This document shows positions 14,753 to 22,491 of a stretch of DNA of 27,214 nucleotides, in pieces. A program made the position numbers and the translations under genes. The DNA is taken from positions 1-27,214 of the forward strand of contig JAFDTG010000006.1 in NCBI GenBank assembly GCA_019594235.1, given 5' to 3'. The DNA comes from Candidatus Saliniplasma halalkaliphilum (GTDB lineage: Archaea; Thermoplasmatota; Thermoplasmata; Halarchaeoplasmatales; Halarchaeoplasmataceae). How positions within the stretch are numbered: the stretch's first letter is position 1; each line of letters starts with the position of its first letter. Under the pieces are notes generated by a model. It was given only the letters and a program-made list of their open reading frames with translations, searched no databases and was not told where the DNA came from.

Positions 14753-15676
14753 ATGGAAAAATATCAGAAAGAGATAGTTTCGATTTTAAAAGATACTGTC
14801 GTAGCTTTAATAATTCTTGGCATCATACTTAGTTCACTTTATATCTATACTGGAAGATGGCCACCTATGGTCGTAGTCGAGTCCCCAAGCATGAGTCACG
14901 GTGAAGATGATCCTCCTGCTAGTCAGTTAGGAGTGATCGATACAGGAGATATAGTAGCCGTTAAGAAAGTCAATACTCGTGAAAATATAGTTACCTATGT
15001 AGAGGGTAGAGGAATAGGTCATAGAACTTATGGACAATATGGTGATGTGATAGTTTTCCGTCCAGATGGCTCTGAGGAACATACACCAGTCATTCATCGT
15101 CCCGTTTTGTTTTTAGAATACAATGAAACAGTTGAGGGTTTCGATATTACGAATCTTTCCGATCTACAATACGGAGTAGATTGGGAAACAAGCGAAGGTG
15201 AAACTGTTTACGGTCTTACAGAAACGGTCTACATTTACGATTATGGGCATAGAGATGTAACATTGGTTATCAATTTAGAAAGGTTCGTTGAATATGAACA
15301 CTCAGGCTTTATCACTATGGGAGATAACAACCTAAGAAGCGATCAAGGTATAATCGATCAGGGTAACCTGCGTAATATAAACGAACCTATTAAATTAGAA
15401 TGGGTTGAAGGTAAAGCTAGAGGTGAATTACCTTGGTTCGGTTCCATAAAATTGGTATATATAGGTAGGACTGATAGTGTACCTACCAATACATGGAGAA
15501 ACCTTGTAATCTCGATCGTACTACTTATTTCGATTCCAATAATTTTAGAATACGCCGTTGAATATTATCAAAATAATTACAAAGGAAGTAATGATAACTC
15601 GAAAGGAACAGATAAAAACTCTGAAGCTAGTGAAAAGTCAGAGAGGAAAAAAATAATAAGAATAAAGGAAAAATAG
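14753..15676 (+). CDS. Signal peptidase I (archaeal S26B type)
   Basis: This membrane protease removes signal peptides from exported proteins. Residues about 13-32 form the first helix. The nucleophile is S46 in ESPSM, and H115 in VIHRP takes the place of the bacterial lysine, the archaeal/ER type. The acidic residues needed are in MGDNN (D191) and at D197. A second helix is at about 249-267, followed by a long charged cytosolic tail (about 275-307). At 307 residues it is longer than most archaeal homologues, with inserts around 50-60 and 120-165. AATTAATAAAAG about 28 bases before the ATG overlaps the end of tbp, so it may have its own promoter. Likely clients in the window are the subtilase and the PrcB-domain protein. 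Confidence 0.92.
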   Translation: MEKYQKEIVSILKDTVVALIILGIILSSLYIYTGRWPPMVVVESPSMSHGEDDPPASQLGVIDTGDIVAVKKVNTRENIVTYVEGRGIGHRTYGQYGDVIVFRPDGSEEHTPVIHRPVLFLEYNETVEGFDITNLSDLQYGVDWETSEGETVYGLTETVYIYDYGHRDVTLVINLERFVEYEHSGFITMGDNNLRSDQGIIDQGNLRNINEPIKLEWVEGKARGELPWFGSIKLVYIGRTDSVPTNTWRNLVISIVLLISIPIILEYAVEYYQNNYKGSNDNSKGTDKNSEASEKSERKKIIRIKEK

Positions 15677-15690
15677 TTTTTCGAAATTTT

Positions 15691-16974
15691 TTAAATAAGT
15701 TTCGTCTGTTTTACTGAGGAAAGAGACAATTGTTCCACAGGTTTTATACTTTCGTCATCCTCGATAATTTCTAAGGTTTCACCGTTCTGGACACTAGCTT
15801 GTATCTCTCTAGTTCTTCCTCTTCTACCGAAAGATTTTACTCTTGCATTTATCAAACCCAACATGTCTAATTCCGAAATTAGGTCGGTTATTCTTCTTTG
15901 GGTTAGTGGATCCATACCCGAACGGATGCACAGTTCTTTATAACCTGCATAGACTTCACCGGTAGTCATCTTATCGTTTCCGTTCTTTTCATTAAGAAGT
16001 ATGGAATACAAGACTAATTTTGAATGGGTGGGCAGTGTAGTAACAGCCTCTCGGACACAATCCTGTTCGATCTTATTCTTAGCTTTATAGACGTGGTTAG
16101 TATCTATCTTATTACAATTTTCCCTTTCTGCAATTTCTGTAGATACACGTAAAAGATCCAAAGCTCTTCTCGCATCTCCGTGCTCTTGAGCTGCTAAAGC
16201 AGAACAAAGTGAGGTGACTTCCCCGTTGATGATATTCTTCTCGAATGCTTTGTTAGCTCTGTTAGTTAGAATATCTTTCAACTGATCTGCATTGTATGGT
16301 GGGAAAATTAATTTTTCTTCACCTAAGCGGCTTCTGACTCGAGGGTCCAAAAATTCAGTAAATTTGAGATTGTTAGATATCCCTATCAAACTCACTTTAC
16401 TTTTCTCCAACTCAGAGTTTATCTTCGATAGATGATACAGAACTGAATCACCACTCTTAGAAACAAGCTTATCTAACTCATCAAGTATGATAACGACGAC
16501 TCTTGGCTTCTCGTCGATTCTTTCCTTGAGAGATTCATAAACTTTTTCCATTGGCCATCCAGTGAATGGTATCTGTTTACTCCACTTCTCAACGAACTTG
16601 TTTCCTATATTTTTCATTACCCCATAATGGGTGTCTACTACCTCACAATTGATATAGGCATATTCTACACGATTAATATTCTCATCATCGAAATCTCCCT
16701 CTAGATTGCTCTCTGCGCTTTCTTTTTTCAATCGATTTATCTCTCTTTCTAGATAACGAACTACTGCTGTTTTACCGGTCCCGGTTTTACCGAAGATCAG
16801 TACATTAGAGGGTCGATTTCCTCTAAGTGCCGTTACCATGATGGATGCTAAATCGTTGATATATTTCTCCCGATGAGGTAGCTCCTCTGGTATATACGAG
16901 GGGCGTAGGATATCTCTATCTCCCTTGAATAAAGGCTTCGAATTTATGTAACTGCTGAATACGTTTCCTTCCAT
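15691..16974 (-). CDS. orc1: Orc1/Cdc6 replication initiator
   Basis: The protein binds origin repeats and loads MCM. The 427-residue sequence has the AAA+ core with Walker A FGKTGTGKT (61-69), Walker B IILDELDK (162-169) and sensor 1 ISNN. Sensor 2 follows in GDARRALDLL, about residue 265. A C-terminal winged helix (about 330-410) includes QRRITDLISELDMLG. The start ATG is preceded by AGGGGGAG, a strong ribosome-binding site. Immediately upstream lies a 417-base non-coding region with origin-like features, the arrangement seen at many archaeal origins. Convergent with the signal peptidase gene, 14 bases away. Confidence 0.95.
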   Translation of the reverse strand: MEGNVFSSYINSKPLFKGDRDILRPSYIPEELPHREKYINDLASIMVTALRGNRPSNVLIFGKTGTGKTAVVRYLEREINRLKKESAESNLEGDFDDENINRVEYAYINCEVVDTHYGVMKNIGNKFVEKWSKQIPFTGWPMEKVYESLKERIDEKPRVVVIILDELDKLVSKSGDSVLYHLSKINSELEKSKVSLIGISNNLKFTEFLDPRVRSRLGEEKLIFPPYNADQLKDILTNRANKAFEKNIINGEVTSLCSALAAQEHGDARRALDLLRVSTEIAERENCNKIDTNHVYKAKNKIEQDCVREAVTTLPTHSKLVLYSILLNEKNGNDKMTTGEVYAGYKELCIRSGMDPLTQRRITDLISELDMLGLINARVKSFGRRGRTREIQASVQNGETLEIIEDDESIKPVEQLSLSSVKQTKLI

Positions 16975-17076
16975 TTTTATCTCCCCCTGAAATCTCTAGA
17001 AGCCTTCTGGGCTTGAAGGCTTTGAACGATCCTTTTTATATGATCGTCATTTTGATCATCAGGGCTATATTTTGAT

Positions 17077-17104
17077 GCCCCCTATATTTCATGTGGAAAT
17101 CAAG
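17077..17104 (-). repeat. ORB-like element 1
   Basis: On the minus strand it begins CTTGATTTCCACATGAAA and ends with a GGGGG run, matching the general form of archaeal origin recognition boxes: a TTCCAC-x-TGAAA dyad followed by a G-string. It is oriented opposite to element 2, with which it shares CTTGATTTC. Confidence 0.55.
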
Positions 17105-17140
17105 ACATAAATTTTACAGGTACTAAACCTATCATTTTTA

Positions 17141-17165
17141 CTTGATTTCACCGTGTTAGGGGTTT
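17141..17165 (+). repeat. ORB-like element 2 (degenerate)
   Basis: It begins CTTGATTTCACCGTG and continues with TTAGGGG. It shares CTTGATTTC and a G-run with element 1 but lacks a full dyad. It is 36 bases from element 1 and faces the AT-rich tract at 17264-17332. Confidence 0.4.
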
Positions 17166-17343
17166 TAACTAGGGAAATCTAAGGATGTACTAATCTATAA
17201 AAAATCTTTCGTCAGACGCTTCCTGGTGGGAATCCTTAAGGAAATTTAAAAGAAGTTGTATGACACTTTATATAGGTTTATATAGTAGTAAATGACGATA
17301 ATAATTAATATCTATATATATATTATCTCATATCGTCACTCGC

Positions 17344-17385
17344 CGGCGGCGTTTTTCCGCCGAAAAGTCGATTTTCCGTAAAATC
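17344..17385. terminator. GC-rich hairpin plus AT-rich hairpin
   Basis: CGGCGG (17344-17349) pairs with CCGCCG (17357-17362) around a loop containing TTTTT. A second stem, GATTTT/AAAATC (17370-17375 and 17380-17385), follows. The all-GC stem stands out in AT-rich DNA. It lies just past the DUF402 stop codon, so it may end that operon's transcript; it could also bound the candidate origin. Confidence 0.4.
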
Positions 17386-17391
17386 AAAACA

Positions 17392-17895
17392 TCAATCTCC
17401 GATTTCATCTGCAGATATATCAAACGATTTCACAATTTTTGGCGGATAACAGTCATTTTCGATCATTTCTTTCAATATTCGTGCAGTTTGCTTTGCTTGT
17501 TTTGTAAGATCCTTAGATAAATCAAAGGCCTGAAATTCATCGAGATCTAAAATTATGTAACTTCCATCTAGATCCACCCAAAAATCCAAGAATAAATCCA
17601 CGGCTTCGTAACCATCCTTGATCCGATTCGGAGGAGTTCGAATATCTGAGTAATATCCTACAAAATTTTTCTTATAATCATATATCTTGACAACGTTGTA
17701 CCATCTATCTAAAATATCAAACAACACCCCATAGTATCCATCTTTAATCAGAATACGAGAATCAAAAGGGGAAAATGGTTTTTTTAGGCGGAATCGAAAG
17801 GTGGATACGATCACATCCTCTCTATCCGCCAATAGAGTCTGTTCCCACTCTCTAGTTTCTCCACCGGGTTTATGATATCGGAGAAGTACCATCAT
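17392..17895 (-). CDS. DUF402 domain protein
   Basis: This 167-residue protein matches the DUF402 family. Characteristic stretches are WYNVVKIYDY, then FVGYYSDIRTPP (about 65-90) and DLFLDFWVDLDGSYIILDLDEF (about 101-122). These form a compact beta domain with conserved acidic residues, also found fused to the archaeal RNase E/G-like protein FAU-1. Some stand-alone relatives hydrolyse nucleoside di- or triphosphates, so a metal-dependent phosphohydrolase or RNA-linked role is possible. It overlaps the acetate-carrier gene by four bases (ATGA), which implies translational coupling. Two ATG codons stand in tandem at its start. Confidence 0.78.
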   Translation of the reverse strand: MMVLLRYHKPGGETREWEQTLLADREDVIVSTFRFRLKKPFSPFDSRILIKDGYYGVLFDILDRWYNVVKIYDYKKNFVGYYSDIRTPPNRIKDGYEAVDLFLDFWVDLDGSYIILDLDEFQAFDLSKDLTKQAKQTARILKEMIENDCYPPKIVKSFDISADEIGD

Positions 17896-18482
17896 TCCTC
17901 AACAGGTCCAATCGGGAATATGGTTTTGTCGTAGTACTCGTTGGTAACTTCCGCTAGAGCTGTGTATATCGCACTAAATCCGCAGAAGATACCTTCTATA
18001 CCTGCTATTGTGTAAACGATCTGACCTGCATCAGTATTCGGACCGATAGCGTAGGCAGTAGCTAGCAGGAAGAACAGTATCGTCAATGTTGAGAAAACCA
18101 CTTGAAGAGCTCTATTCAACTTAAGCGTCGAAAGGAACATCCATCCTGTGAAAAGTCCCCACATAGCAAGGTAAGCTGCAGTAGCAGTATGACCTGGTGC
18201 TTCAATACCTTCAACAACCGCGGGTATAATACGTATACCTACGAAAGTAAGCCAAAACAGGCCGTAAGAACTGAAAGCGACCGCTGCGAAAGTGTTATTC
18301 TGTTTGATCTCCCACCAACCAGCTATCAGTTGTGCGAAACCTCCGTAGAATATGCCCATAGCGAGAATCATACCTCCAAGGGGAATAATGCCCGCGTTAT
18401 GAATGTTCAACAGTACAGTAGTCATACCGAAACCCATCAAACCTAGAGGGGCGACATTTGCTAATTTATTTTCTTCAGCCAT
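17892..18482 (-). CDS. Acetate/succinate carrier, AceTr (GPR1/FUN34/YaaH) family
   Basis: This 196-residue inner-membrane protein belongs to the family of acetate-proton symporters such as SatP. The family signature is near the N-terminus (APLGLMGFGMTTVLLNIHNAG, about 11-31, in place of the canonical NPAPLG). Six membrane helices follow at about 12-30, 35-55, 68-88, 100-118, 128-147 and 155-180. GGFAQLIAGWWE (about 47-58) is another conserved region. Acetate uptake or release would fit an archaeon that uses or makes acetate, but the substrate is inferred from the family. It is the first gene of a two-gene operon with DUF402. Confidence 0.92.
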   Translation of the reverse strand: MAEENKLANVAPLGLMGFGMTTVLLNIHNAGIIPLGGMILAMGIFYGGFAQLIAGWWEIKQNNTFAAVAFSSYGLFWLTFVGIRIIPAVVEGIEAPGHTATAAYLAMWGLFTGWMFLSTLKLNRALQVVFSTLTILFFLLATAYAIGPNTDAGQIVYTIAGIEGIFCGFSAIYTALAEVTNEYYDKTIFPIGPVEE

Positions 18483-18524
18483 ATAATCACTTCTTGGTAA
18501 AATATTTGGTATATATAGTATTTA

Positions 18525-18848
18525 TCAAGACTTCTTTGCTTTCTTCTTTGCCCTTTTTCGTCTTTTTTTAGCATTGAATCCAGTAGCTCTTTCCAAGAAA
18601 TCATTCCATTTAGAAATGGTCTCCATGGCTTCCTGTTCGTCGGCATCTTCATCCATCTCGATATCAACCCGGAGACCGGTTCTGCCTTCAGTCCAGACTT
18701 CAAGATGATCTATAGCTCCGTAAGATGTCTCCAGTTTTTCATCTTTTTCTTCAACATCCTCGAAGATCTCATCCATCAATTCCTTCAATTGGTCACCTTC
18801 TATATTCTTGAAATGACCTCTTTTTACGTCGTATTTGTTCTTTCCCAT
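18525..18848 (-). CDS. DUF5611 family protein
   Basis: This is a 107-residue archaeal protein. The YDVKRGHFKNI start, SYGAIDHLEVWTEG (about 42-55) and ISKWNDFLERATGFNAKKR (about 78-96) match the DUF5611 pattern as I remember it. The role is unknown. The C-terminus is strikingly basic (RKRAKKKAKKS), which points to nucleic-acid or ribosome contact, while the middle is acidic. GGAGTG lies about six bases before the ATG. It is divergent from the methyltransferase gene and 42 bases upstream of the acetate-carrier gene on the same strand. Confidence 0.72.
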   Translation of the reverse strand: MGKNKYDVKRGHFKNIEGDQLKELMDEIFEDVEEKDEKLETSYGAIDHLEVWTEGRTGLRVDIEMDEDADEQEAMETISKWNDFLERATGFNAKKRRKRAKKKAKKS

Positions 18849-18996
18849 GTTATCACTCCGTGTATATATTTGAGAGGAGATTAGAAAAGTAACTCATATA
18901 ATTTTTCATCTGTTTTTTAGGTGTACTTTTTCAAAGGTGTAAAACGTATGATAAAGAGTGATAAAGTTTATTGGACAAAAGAAAATTCATAATAAC

Positions 18997-19560
18997 ATGA
19001 GCAAGTTCGACCCAGAACACGCGGATCATCTAGATTCCAAAGAAAGACGAGAAAGATTAGCACCAGATGATATATTTTCATTGTTAGATATAGAAAAAAA
19101 TGATGCTGTCCTAGACTTTGGAGCGGGAACTGGATTCTTGACTTTTCCCATATCTGAGAGGTTAACGGTTGGGAAAGTTTACGCCGTAGATGTTCAGGAA
19201 GAGATGCTTGAAAAGTTGAGGAAGAAGTGCCAAGAGGACGGATGTGGAAATATAGAAGTCCTATTGAACGAAGAAGGGAGCATTCCAATTCAAGACGACG
19301 AAATCGATAAGGCTTTTTTGATAAATGTTCTCCACGAAATTGATGATGAAGCCACTTTCGAAGAACTTTACAGAGTGATTAAAGAGGACGGTAAAATGTG
19401 TGTTGTGGATTGGGATAAAGAGGGAGAAACTAGTCACGGTCCTCCTGCATCGGAACGCTTTTCATTAGAAGAAGCGATAGAACTGCTTGAAAGATATGGT
19501 TTTGCTCCAATTAAATCTTATAAAAATTTGGATCATTTTTTTGTTTCACTTCAAAAGTAA
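18997..19560 (+). CDS. Class I SAM-dependent methyltransferase
   Basis: The 187-residue protein has a compact Rossmann methyltransferase fold. Motif I is VLDFGAGTGFLTFPI (about 37-51). An acidic residue ends the second strand (VYAVDVQ), and post-motif LINVLHEIDDE (about 106-116) resembles UbiE/Type 11 methyltransferases. The C-terminal part (EEAIELLERYGF) is the usual helix before the last strands. The acceptor cannot be told. I chose ATG 18997, 13 codons inside the longest frame: TTTATTGG at 18967-18974 is spaced for a leaderless transcript starting near it, and homology begins at FDPEHADHLDS. It converges on the MFS gene with a single base between stops. Confidence 0.85.
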   Translation: MSKFDPEHADHLDSKERRERLAPDDIFSLLDIEKNDAVLDFGAGTGFLTFPISERLTVGKVYAVDVQEEMLEKLRKKCQEDGCGNIEVLLNEEGSIPIQDDEIDKAFLINVLHEIDDEATFEELYRVIKEDGKMCVVDWDKEGETSHGPPASERFSLEEAIELLERYGFAPIKSYKNLDHFFVSLQK

Positions 19561-19561
19561 C

Positions 19562-20746
19562 TCAGTAAAAGAAGGTTAGAACCGCCCATAAAACTGATAG
19601 TATACCAACGCTGATGAATATAGTATTCAATCCAAAGAATATCAAAAGCAGGCCGATAATTATAGGGGCCGCAGTCATTCCGATGTATTTCATCATGTTG
19701 AAAGTGGCTATAACAGATCCAGAGAGTTCCGGTGGAGATAACTTGGTAACTCGGTTGTATATCGTCGGGGAAACGATACCCATACCTATTCCGTATGTTA
19801 TGAAACTAACAGTCACTAAATAACTCCCAACATTCCAGAAAGGTAGGAATAGGAAACTTAAAGATACCAGCAAAAAACCTAATGAAGCCCTTTTCCGCCA
19901 ATCTAGATAACCAGCGATAAATTCAGCTCTAGAAGCTAAAATGGCACCAAAAGCGCCTTGGATAGAGAGGGCAAATCCGCTGAAAAGTTCACCAAAACCA
20001 TGTGTTTTGAAAAGGTAGATTGGAAGATAAGTTACCAAAGCGTAAAGTAGAAAAAATATAATGAATGAGTGTACCATCACGTTCCTAATATTTTTGATCT
20101 TTAATGTCGATACCAATGATTTAGCGTATTCCAGAGCAGAACTTGATTTTACATTCCTTGAGTTTTTTGCAGGTCTGGTTTCAGGGAGTGTGAAATAAAA
20201 GAAAAGGGCTAGAAAGATTGATAGACCATAGACTGCGAAGACTAATCTCCAATCTATCGAGGCGAGAGTACCTCCTATAGTTGGAATTATAACCGCCCCT
20301 AAAGAAATAGTTCCACTCAGGTATCCCATGAATTTCAGTCTTTTATCCCCCGTAAAAAGATCGCCGATGACTGTCATGGCTACTGGAACAAGTCCAGCTA
20401 TTCCGATACCTTGTATGAATCTTAGTAGTAATAACGCGTGAAAGTTTGGAACAAAAATTATGGCTAAGCCAGTAATCCCGTCGATGAGTAGACAGGTTAT
20501 ACCAACTTTTCTCCGGCCCACGGCATCGATAAGATACCCTATAAATGGAAGGCTGATCGCGGCCGATAACGTATATAGACTTAAAATCAATCCGATCTGT
20601 TCGTCTGGTGCATCGAACGCCCGACCAATAGTGGGCAGACCAGGTGCTACTAAACCGCCTCCCATCACTCCGAAGGCTCCCATTATCATGAGCGTGATTA
20701 TCACGAATTTTGAAACATGCCCTCTATCTGTTATCAACCACTTCAC
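19562..20746 (-). CDS. Major facilitator superfamily transporter
   Basis: This is a 394-residue membrane protein with about 12 helices in two halves. The MFS motif A is at residues about 64-78 (GYLIDAVGRRKVG), and a related GGRP/GYLDWRKRA loop is at the matching place in the second half. The first half resembles drug/proton antiporters (LRFIQGIGIAGLVPVAM around 109-125, like the motif C region). Substrate is unknown; multidrug efflux is the common guess for this type. The start appears to be GTG 20746; no ATG fits before the first helix. No Shine-Dalgarno is clear. Confidence 0.88.
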   Translation of the reverse strand: MKWLITDRGHVSKFVIITLMIMGAFGVMGGGLVAPGLPTIGRAFDAPDEQIGLILSLYTLSAAISLPFIGYLIDAVGRRKVGITCLLIDGITGLAIIFVPNFHALLLLRFIQGIGIAGLVPVAMTVIGDLFTGDKRLKFMGYLSGTISLGAVIIPTIGGTLASIDWRLVFAVYGLSIFLALFFYFTLPETRPAKNSRNVKSSSALEYAKSLVSTLKIKNIRNVMVHSFIIFFLLYALVTYLPIYLFKTHGFGELFSGFALSIQGAFGAILASRAEFIAGYLDWRKRASLGFLLVSLSFLFLPFWNVGSYLVTVSFITYGIGMGIVSPTIYNRVTKLSPPELSGSVIATFNMMKYIGMTAAPIIIGLLLIFFGLNTIFISVGILSVLWAVLTFFY

Positions 20747-20810
20747 ATCCGATATAATTTCAACTGTTTTTTAGTAGATTGAAAAGTCTAGATATGGATT
20801 AAATTTTTCC

Positions 20811-21365
20811 TTATTTTAAATGTTCGTCCGAATCCGAAAAGTCCTCTTCATCTGATCTGAACAGTTCTTTTTCTTTCTGAGTAGATCTTCTTACCACGAA
20901 CTCACAGAGGTCATCACCTGCAGGCATGGCCCTCTTGTGGATCTGGATGTAATCCTCATTGAACCCCATGTATTTTGCTGGATCTACGTAACAGTACAGT
21001 TTTCCGAGTTCTTCTTCTCCATATTCCCGCCATAACTTTCCCATTGCACATCCGTAAAGTTTCATGGAATCCCCTCTACCCTTTAAATCAGAATGCATTC
21101 CAAACCTTGGGATTCTTAACTTATCTCCTTTACTGAAATTCTCCGGAATAGGCTCTAATCCTTTCTCTTCTACCTCTTTCCTCCTTTTCTCTCCTATCCA
21201 CCTACCGTATCTTTTGATGGATTTTAAAATCACTTCTTTACCCCGCTCTTCACCCAACTCTTCAGTGAGAGTTTTTGCATAAACTAAGTGAAGTAAAGCT
21301 AACCGTTTACTGACCAATTCTACTTCTTTAGCGGCCTCTTCGATGTCTATTTTCTTTTCAGTCAT
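20811..21365 (-). CDS. L-2-amino-thiazoline-4-carboxylate hydrolase-like protein
   Basis: This 184-residue protein resembles the ATC hydrolase family. The family is named for the enzyme opening L-2-amino-thiazoline-4-carboxylate to S-carbamoyl-cysteine on the route to L-cysteine, though many members have unknown substrates. Matching features are the N-terminal helical region, MKLYGCAMGKLWREYGEEELGKLYC (about 101-125), YVDPAKYMGF and the C-terminal IHKRAMPAGDDLCEF. C106, C125 and C157 are candidate functional cysteines. I chose ATG 21365 rather than the longer frame because TATTATAAAAAT about 25-35 bases upstream suits a leaderless start. The tail is acidic. Confidence 0.7.
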   Translation of the reverse strand: MTEKKIDIEEAAKEVELVSKRLALLHLVYAKTLTEELGEERGKEVILKSIKRYGRWIGEKRRKEVEEKGLEPIPENFSKGDKLRIPRFGMHSDLKGRGDSMKLYGCAMGKLWREYGEEELGKLYCYVDPAKYMGFNEDYIQIHKRAMPAGDDLCEFVVRRSTQKEKELFRSDEEDFSDSDEHLK

Positions 21366-21487
21366 AGTACTAACATAGTTTATTATTTTTATAATACTTA
21401 TCTTGGATTCACTTGTTTTAACACTGTTTGAAGAAAGTATAACCAACTTCAAAACTCCGAATCGTAGTCCTGTGTGGAATATCCATT

Positions 21488-21607
21488 TCAGATATTAGGA
21501 CCGTTGAATTCTACATCCATAATTCCTTTTAGGCATTCTAGATTTTTCAATTCTGATCCTGCTGAATCATCATCATCCAATATATTCCATATCTTGGGCC
21601 ATACCGA
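21488..21607 (-). pseudogene. Possible C-terminal gene remnant
   Basis: A 39-codon open stretch with no obvious start runs between stops on the minus strand. It ends LKNLECLKGIMDVEFNGPNI and includes WNILDDDDSAGSELK. Codon choice and residue mix look like real protein, and an adjacent frame just upstream reads TDFVLIGMAQDMEY. This would fit a decayed, frameshifted gene end. I do not recognise the family. The whole stretch 21366-21683 otherwise holds only the promoter/operator of the toxin-antitoxin pair. Confidence 0.25.
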
Positions 21608-21642
21608 TTAATACAAAATCTGTTAAAGTGTGAGAAACATAT

Positions 21643-21672
21643 ATGTATTACGTTAAGTATATAATGTATTAC
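21643..21672 (+). promoter_or_regulatory. Direct repeats in toxin-antitoxin promoter
   Basis: ATGTATTAC occurs at 21643-21651 and again at 21664-21672, 21 bases apart or two helical turns. AAGTATATAA lies between them and could be box A. The second copy ends 11 bases before the antitoxin ATG. Same-face repeats overlapping the promoter are what a ribbon-helix-helix antitoxin would bind for autorepression. Confidence 0.5.
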
Positions 21673-21683
21673 AAGGTGAGTAC

Positions 21684-21986
21684 ATGAGCAAGGCTATATC
21701 TCTCAGGATGTCTGAGTCTTTAAAGAAACAGATCGATGAAATGGCGGAAGAGGAGTCCAAAGATAAATCGACTCTTATCAGAGAGTTGATAAAGTCTGGT
21801 TTGAAAGAGAAGAGGATAGAGAATGCTTTAAAAAAATATGAGAAAGGAGAAGTTACCCTTTGGAAAGCTGCAACTATGTCACAGGTATCGTTGAGAAACA
21901 TGATGAAACTTCTGAAGAATAGAAAAATTGAGGCACAATACGGGATAGAGGAATTAGAAGAAGATTTAAAGGCACTAGGTGAATAA
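21684..21986 (+). CDS. Antitoxin: ribbon-helix-helix plus UPF0175-like domain
   Basis: This 100-residue protein starts with a ribbon-helix-helix DNA-binding segment (SKAISLRMSESLKKQIDEMA, then STLIRELI; about 2-40). The second part (about 48-98) resembles UPF0175: YEKGEVTLWKAATMSQVSL, a predicted helix-turn-helix, then GIEELEEDLKAL. Such proteins pair with DUF3368 PIN toxins, and one follows directly. It would neutralise the toxin and repress its own operon, probably through the repeats at 21643-21672. AAGGTGAG precedes the ATG by about three to four bases. Confidence 0.88.
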   Translation: MSKAISLRMSESLKKQIDEMAEEESKDKSTLIRELIKSGLKEKRIENALKKYEKGEVTLWKAATMSQVSLRNMMKLLKNRKIEAQYGIEELEEDLKALGE

Positions 21987-21987
21987 T

Positions 21988-22491
21988 TTGAAAGTGATTC
22001 TAGATGCTACTCCACTTATCTATTTAGCTAAGCTCGGAAAAATTAAGCTGTTAAAAAAGTTATTCGATGAAGTTTTAGTTCCTGAGAAGGTCTATCAAGA
22101 AGTAGTAGTAATCGGAAAAAAAGAAGGTTATTCTGATTCTCTTATAGTTGAAAATGCGATAAAAGAAGGTTGGATATTTGTTGAGAGCGTCCAGTCGGAT
22201 AAGAATCTTGAAGACCATGCTCCAGAATTAGATTTAGGGGAAATAGAAGTCTTAGGTTTGGGAGAGAGGTACAAAGAAGACGAAATATTACTTCTTATCG
22301 ATGACGCTGCCGGAAGGAAACTTGCAGCAGCATTTGGATTTGATGTTAAGGGTACGATCTACGTTCTTTTGAAAGGGTATAAAAATGGGATTCTGTCAAA
22401 AAAAGAAACCAAGGAATTATTAAATAAATTGATTCAAAATGGATTTAGATTGTCGCCAGAAGTCTATTCAAGGCTGCTCAAAGAGCTTTAA
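21988..22491 (+). CDS. PIN-domain toxin, DUF3368 family
   Basis: This 167-residue protein is a predicted metal-dependent ribonuclease and the toxin half of a type II pair. PIN acidic residues are visible: D6 in KVILDATPLIYLAKLG, E in VPEKVYQEVV, E in LDLGEIEVLGLG (about 80-90) and DD in LLIDDAAGRKLA (about 100-111). The C-terminal GFRLSPEVYSRLL is a DUF3368 ending. TTG 21988 is preferred: AGGTGA lies five bases earlier and the product starts MKVILDA. GTG 21979 in frame, overlapping the antitoxin by eight bases, is the alternative. Its stop overlaps the convergent DUF3795 gene stop. Confidence 0.87.
   Translation: MKVILDATPLIYLAKLGKIKLLKKLFDEVLVPEKVYQEVVVIGKKEGYSDSLIVENAIKEGWIFVESVQSDKNLEDHAPELDLGEIEVLGLGERYKEDEILLLIDDAAGRKLAAAFGFDVKGTIYVLLKGYKNGILSKKETKELLNKLIQNGFRLSPEVYSRLLKEL

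Larger units (their letters stand above)
16975..17391. other. oriC: Candidate replication origin (oriC) next to orc1
   Basis: This is the longest non-coding stretch in the window and lies directly upstream of orc1. It contains two oppositely oriented ORB-like elements (17077-17104 and 17141-17165) and an A+T-rich candidate unwinding tract at about 17264-17332 (runs of TATATA and AATTAATA). It also holds inverted repeats: AGCCTTC...GAAGGCT (17001-17021), CGATC...GATCG (17027-17046) and TCCTTAAGGA (17233-17242). Adjacency to orc1, inverted repeats flanking AT-rich DNA and G-runs in the repeats are standard archaeal origin features. No coding potential is seen. Part of the region must also carry the orc1 promoter and the 3' end of the DUF402 gene. 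Confidence 0.6.

Noticed and set aside
16975..17391. tRNA or CRISPR content in the long intergenic region
   Set aside because: No cloverleaf and no regularly spaced repeat were found; the inverted repeats are too short and irregular.
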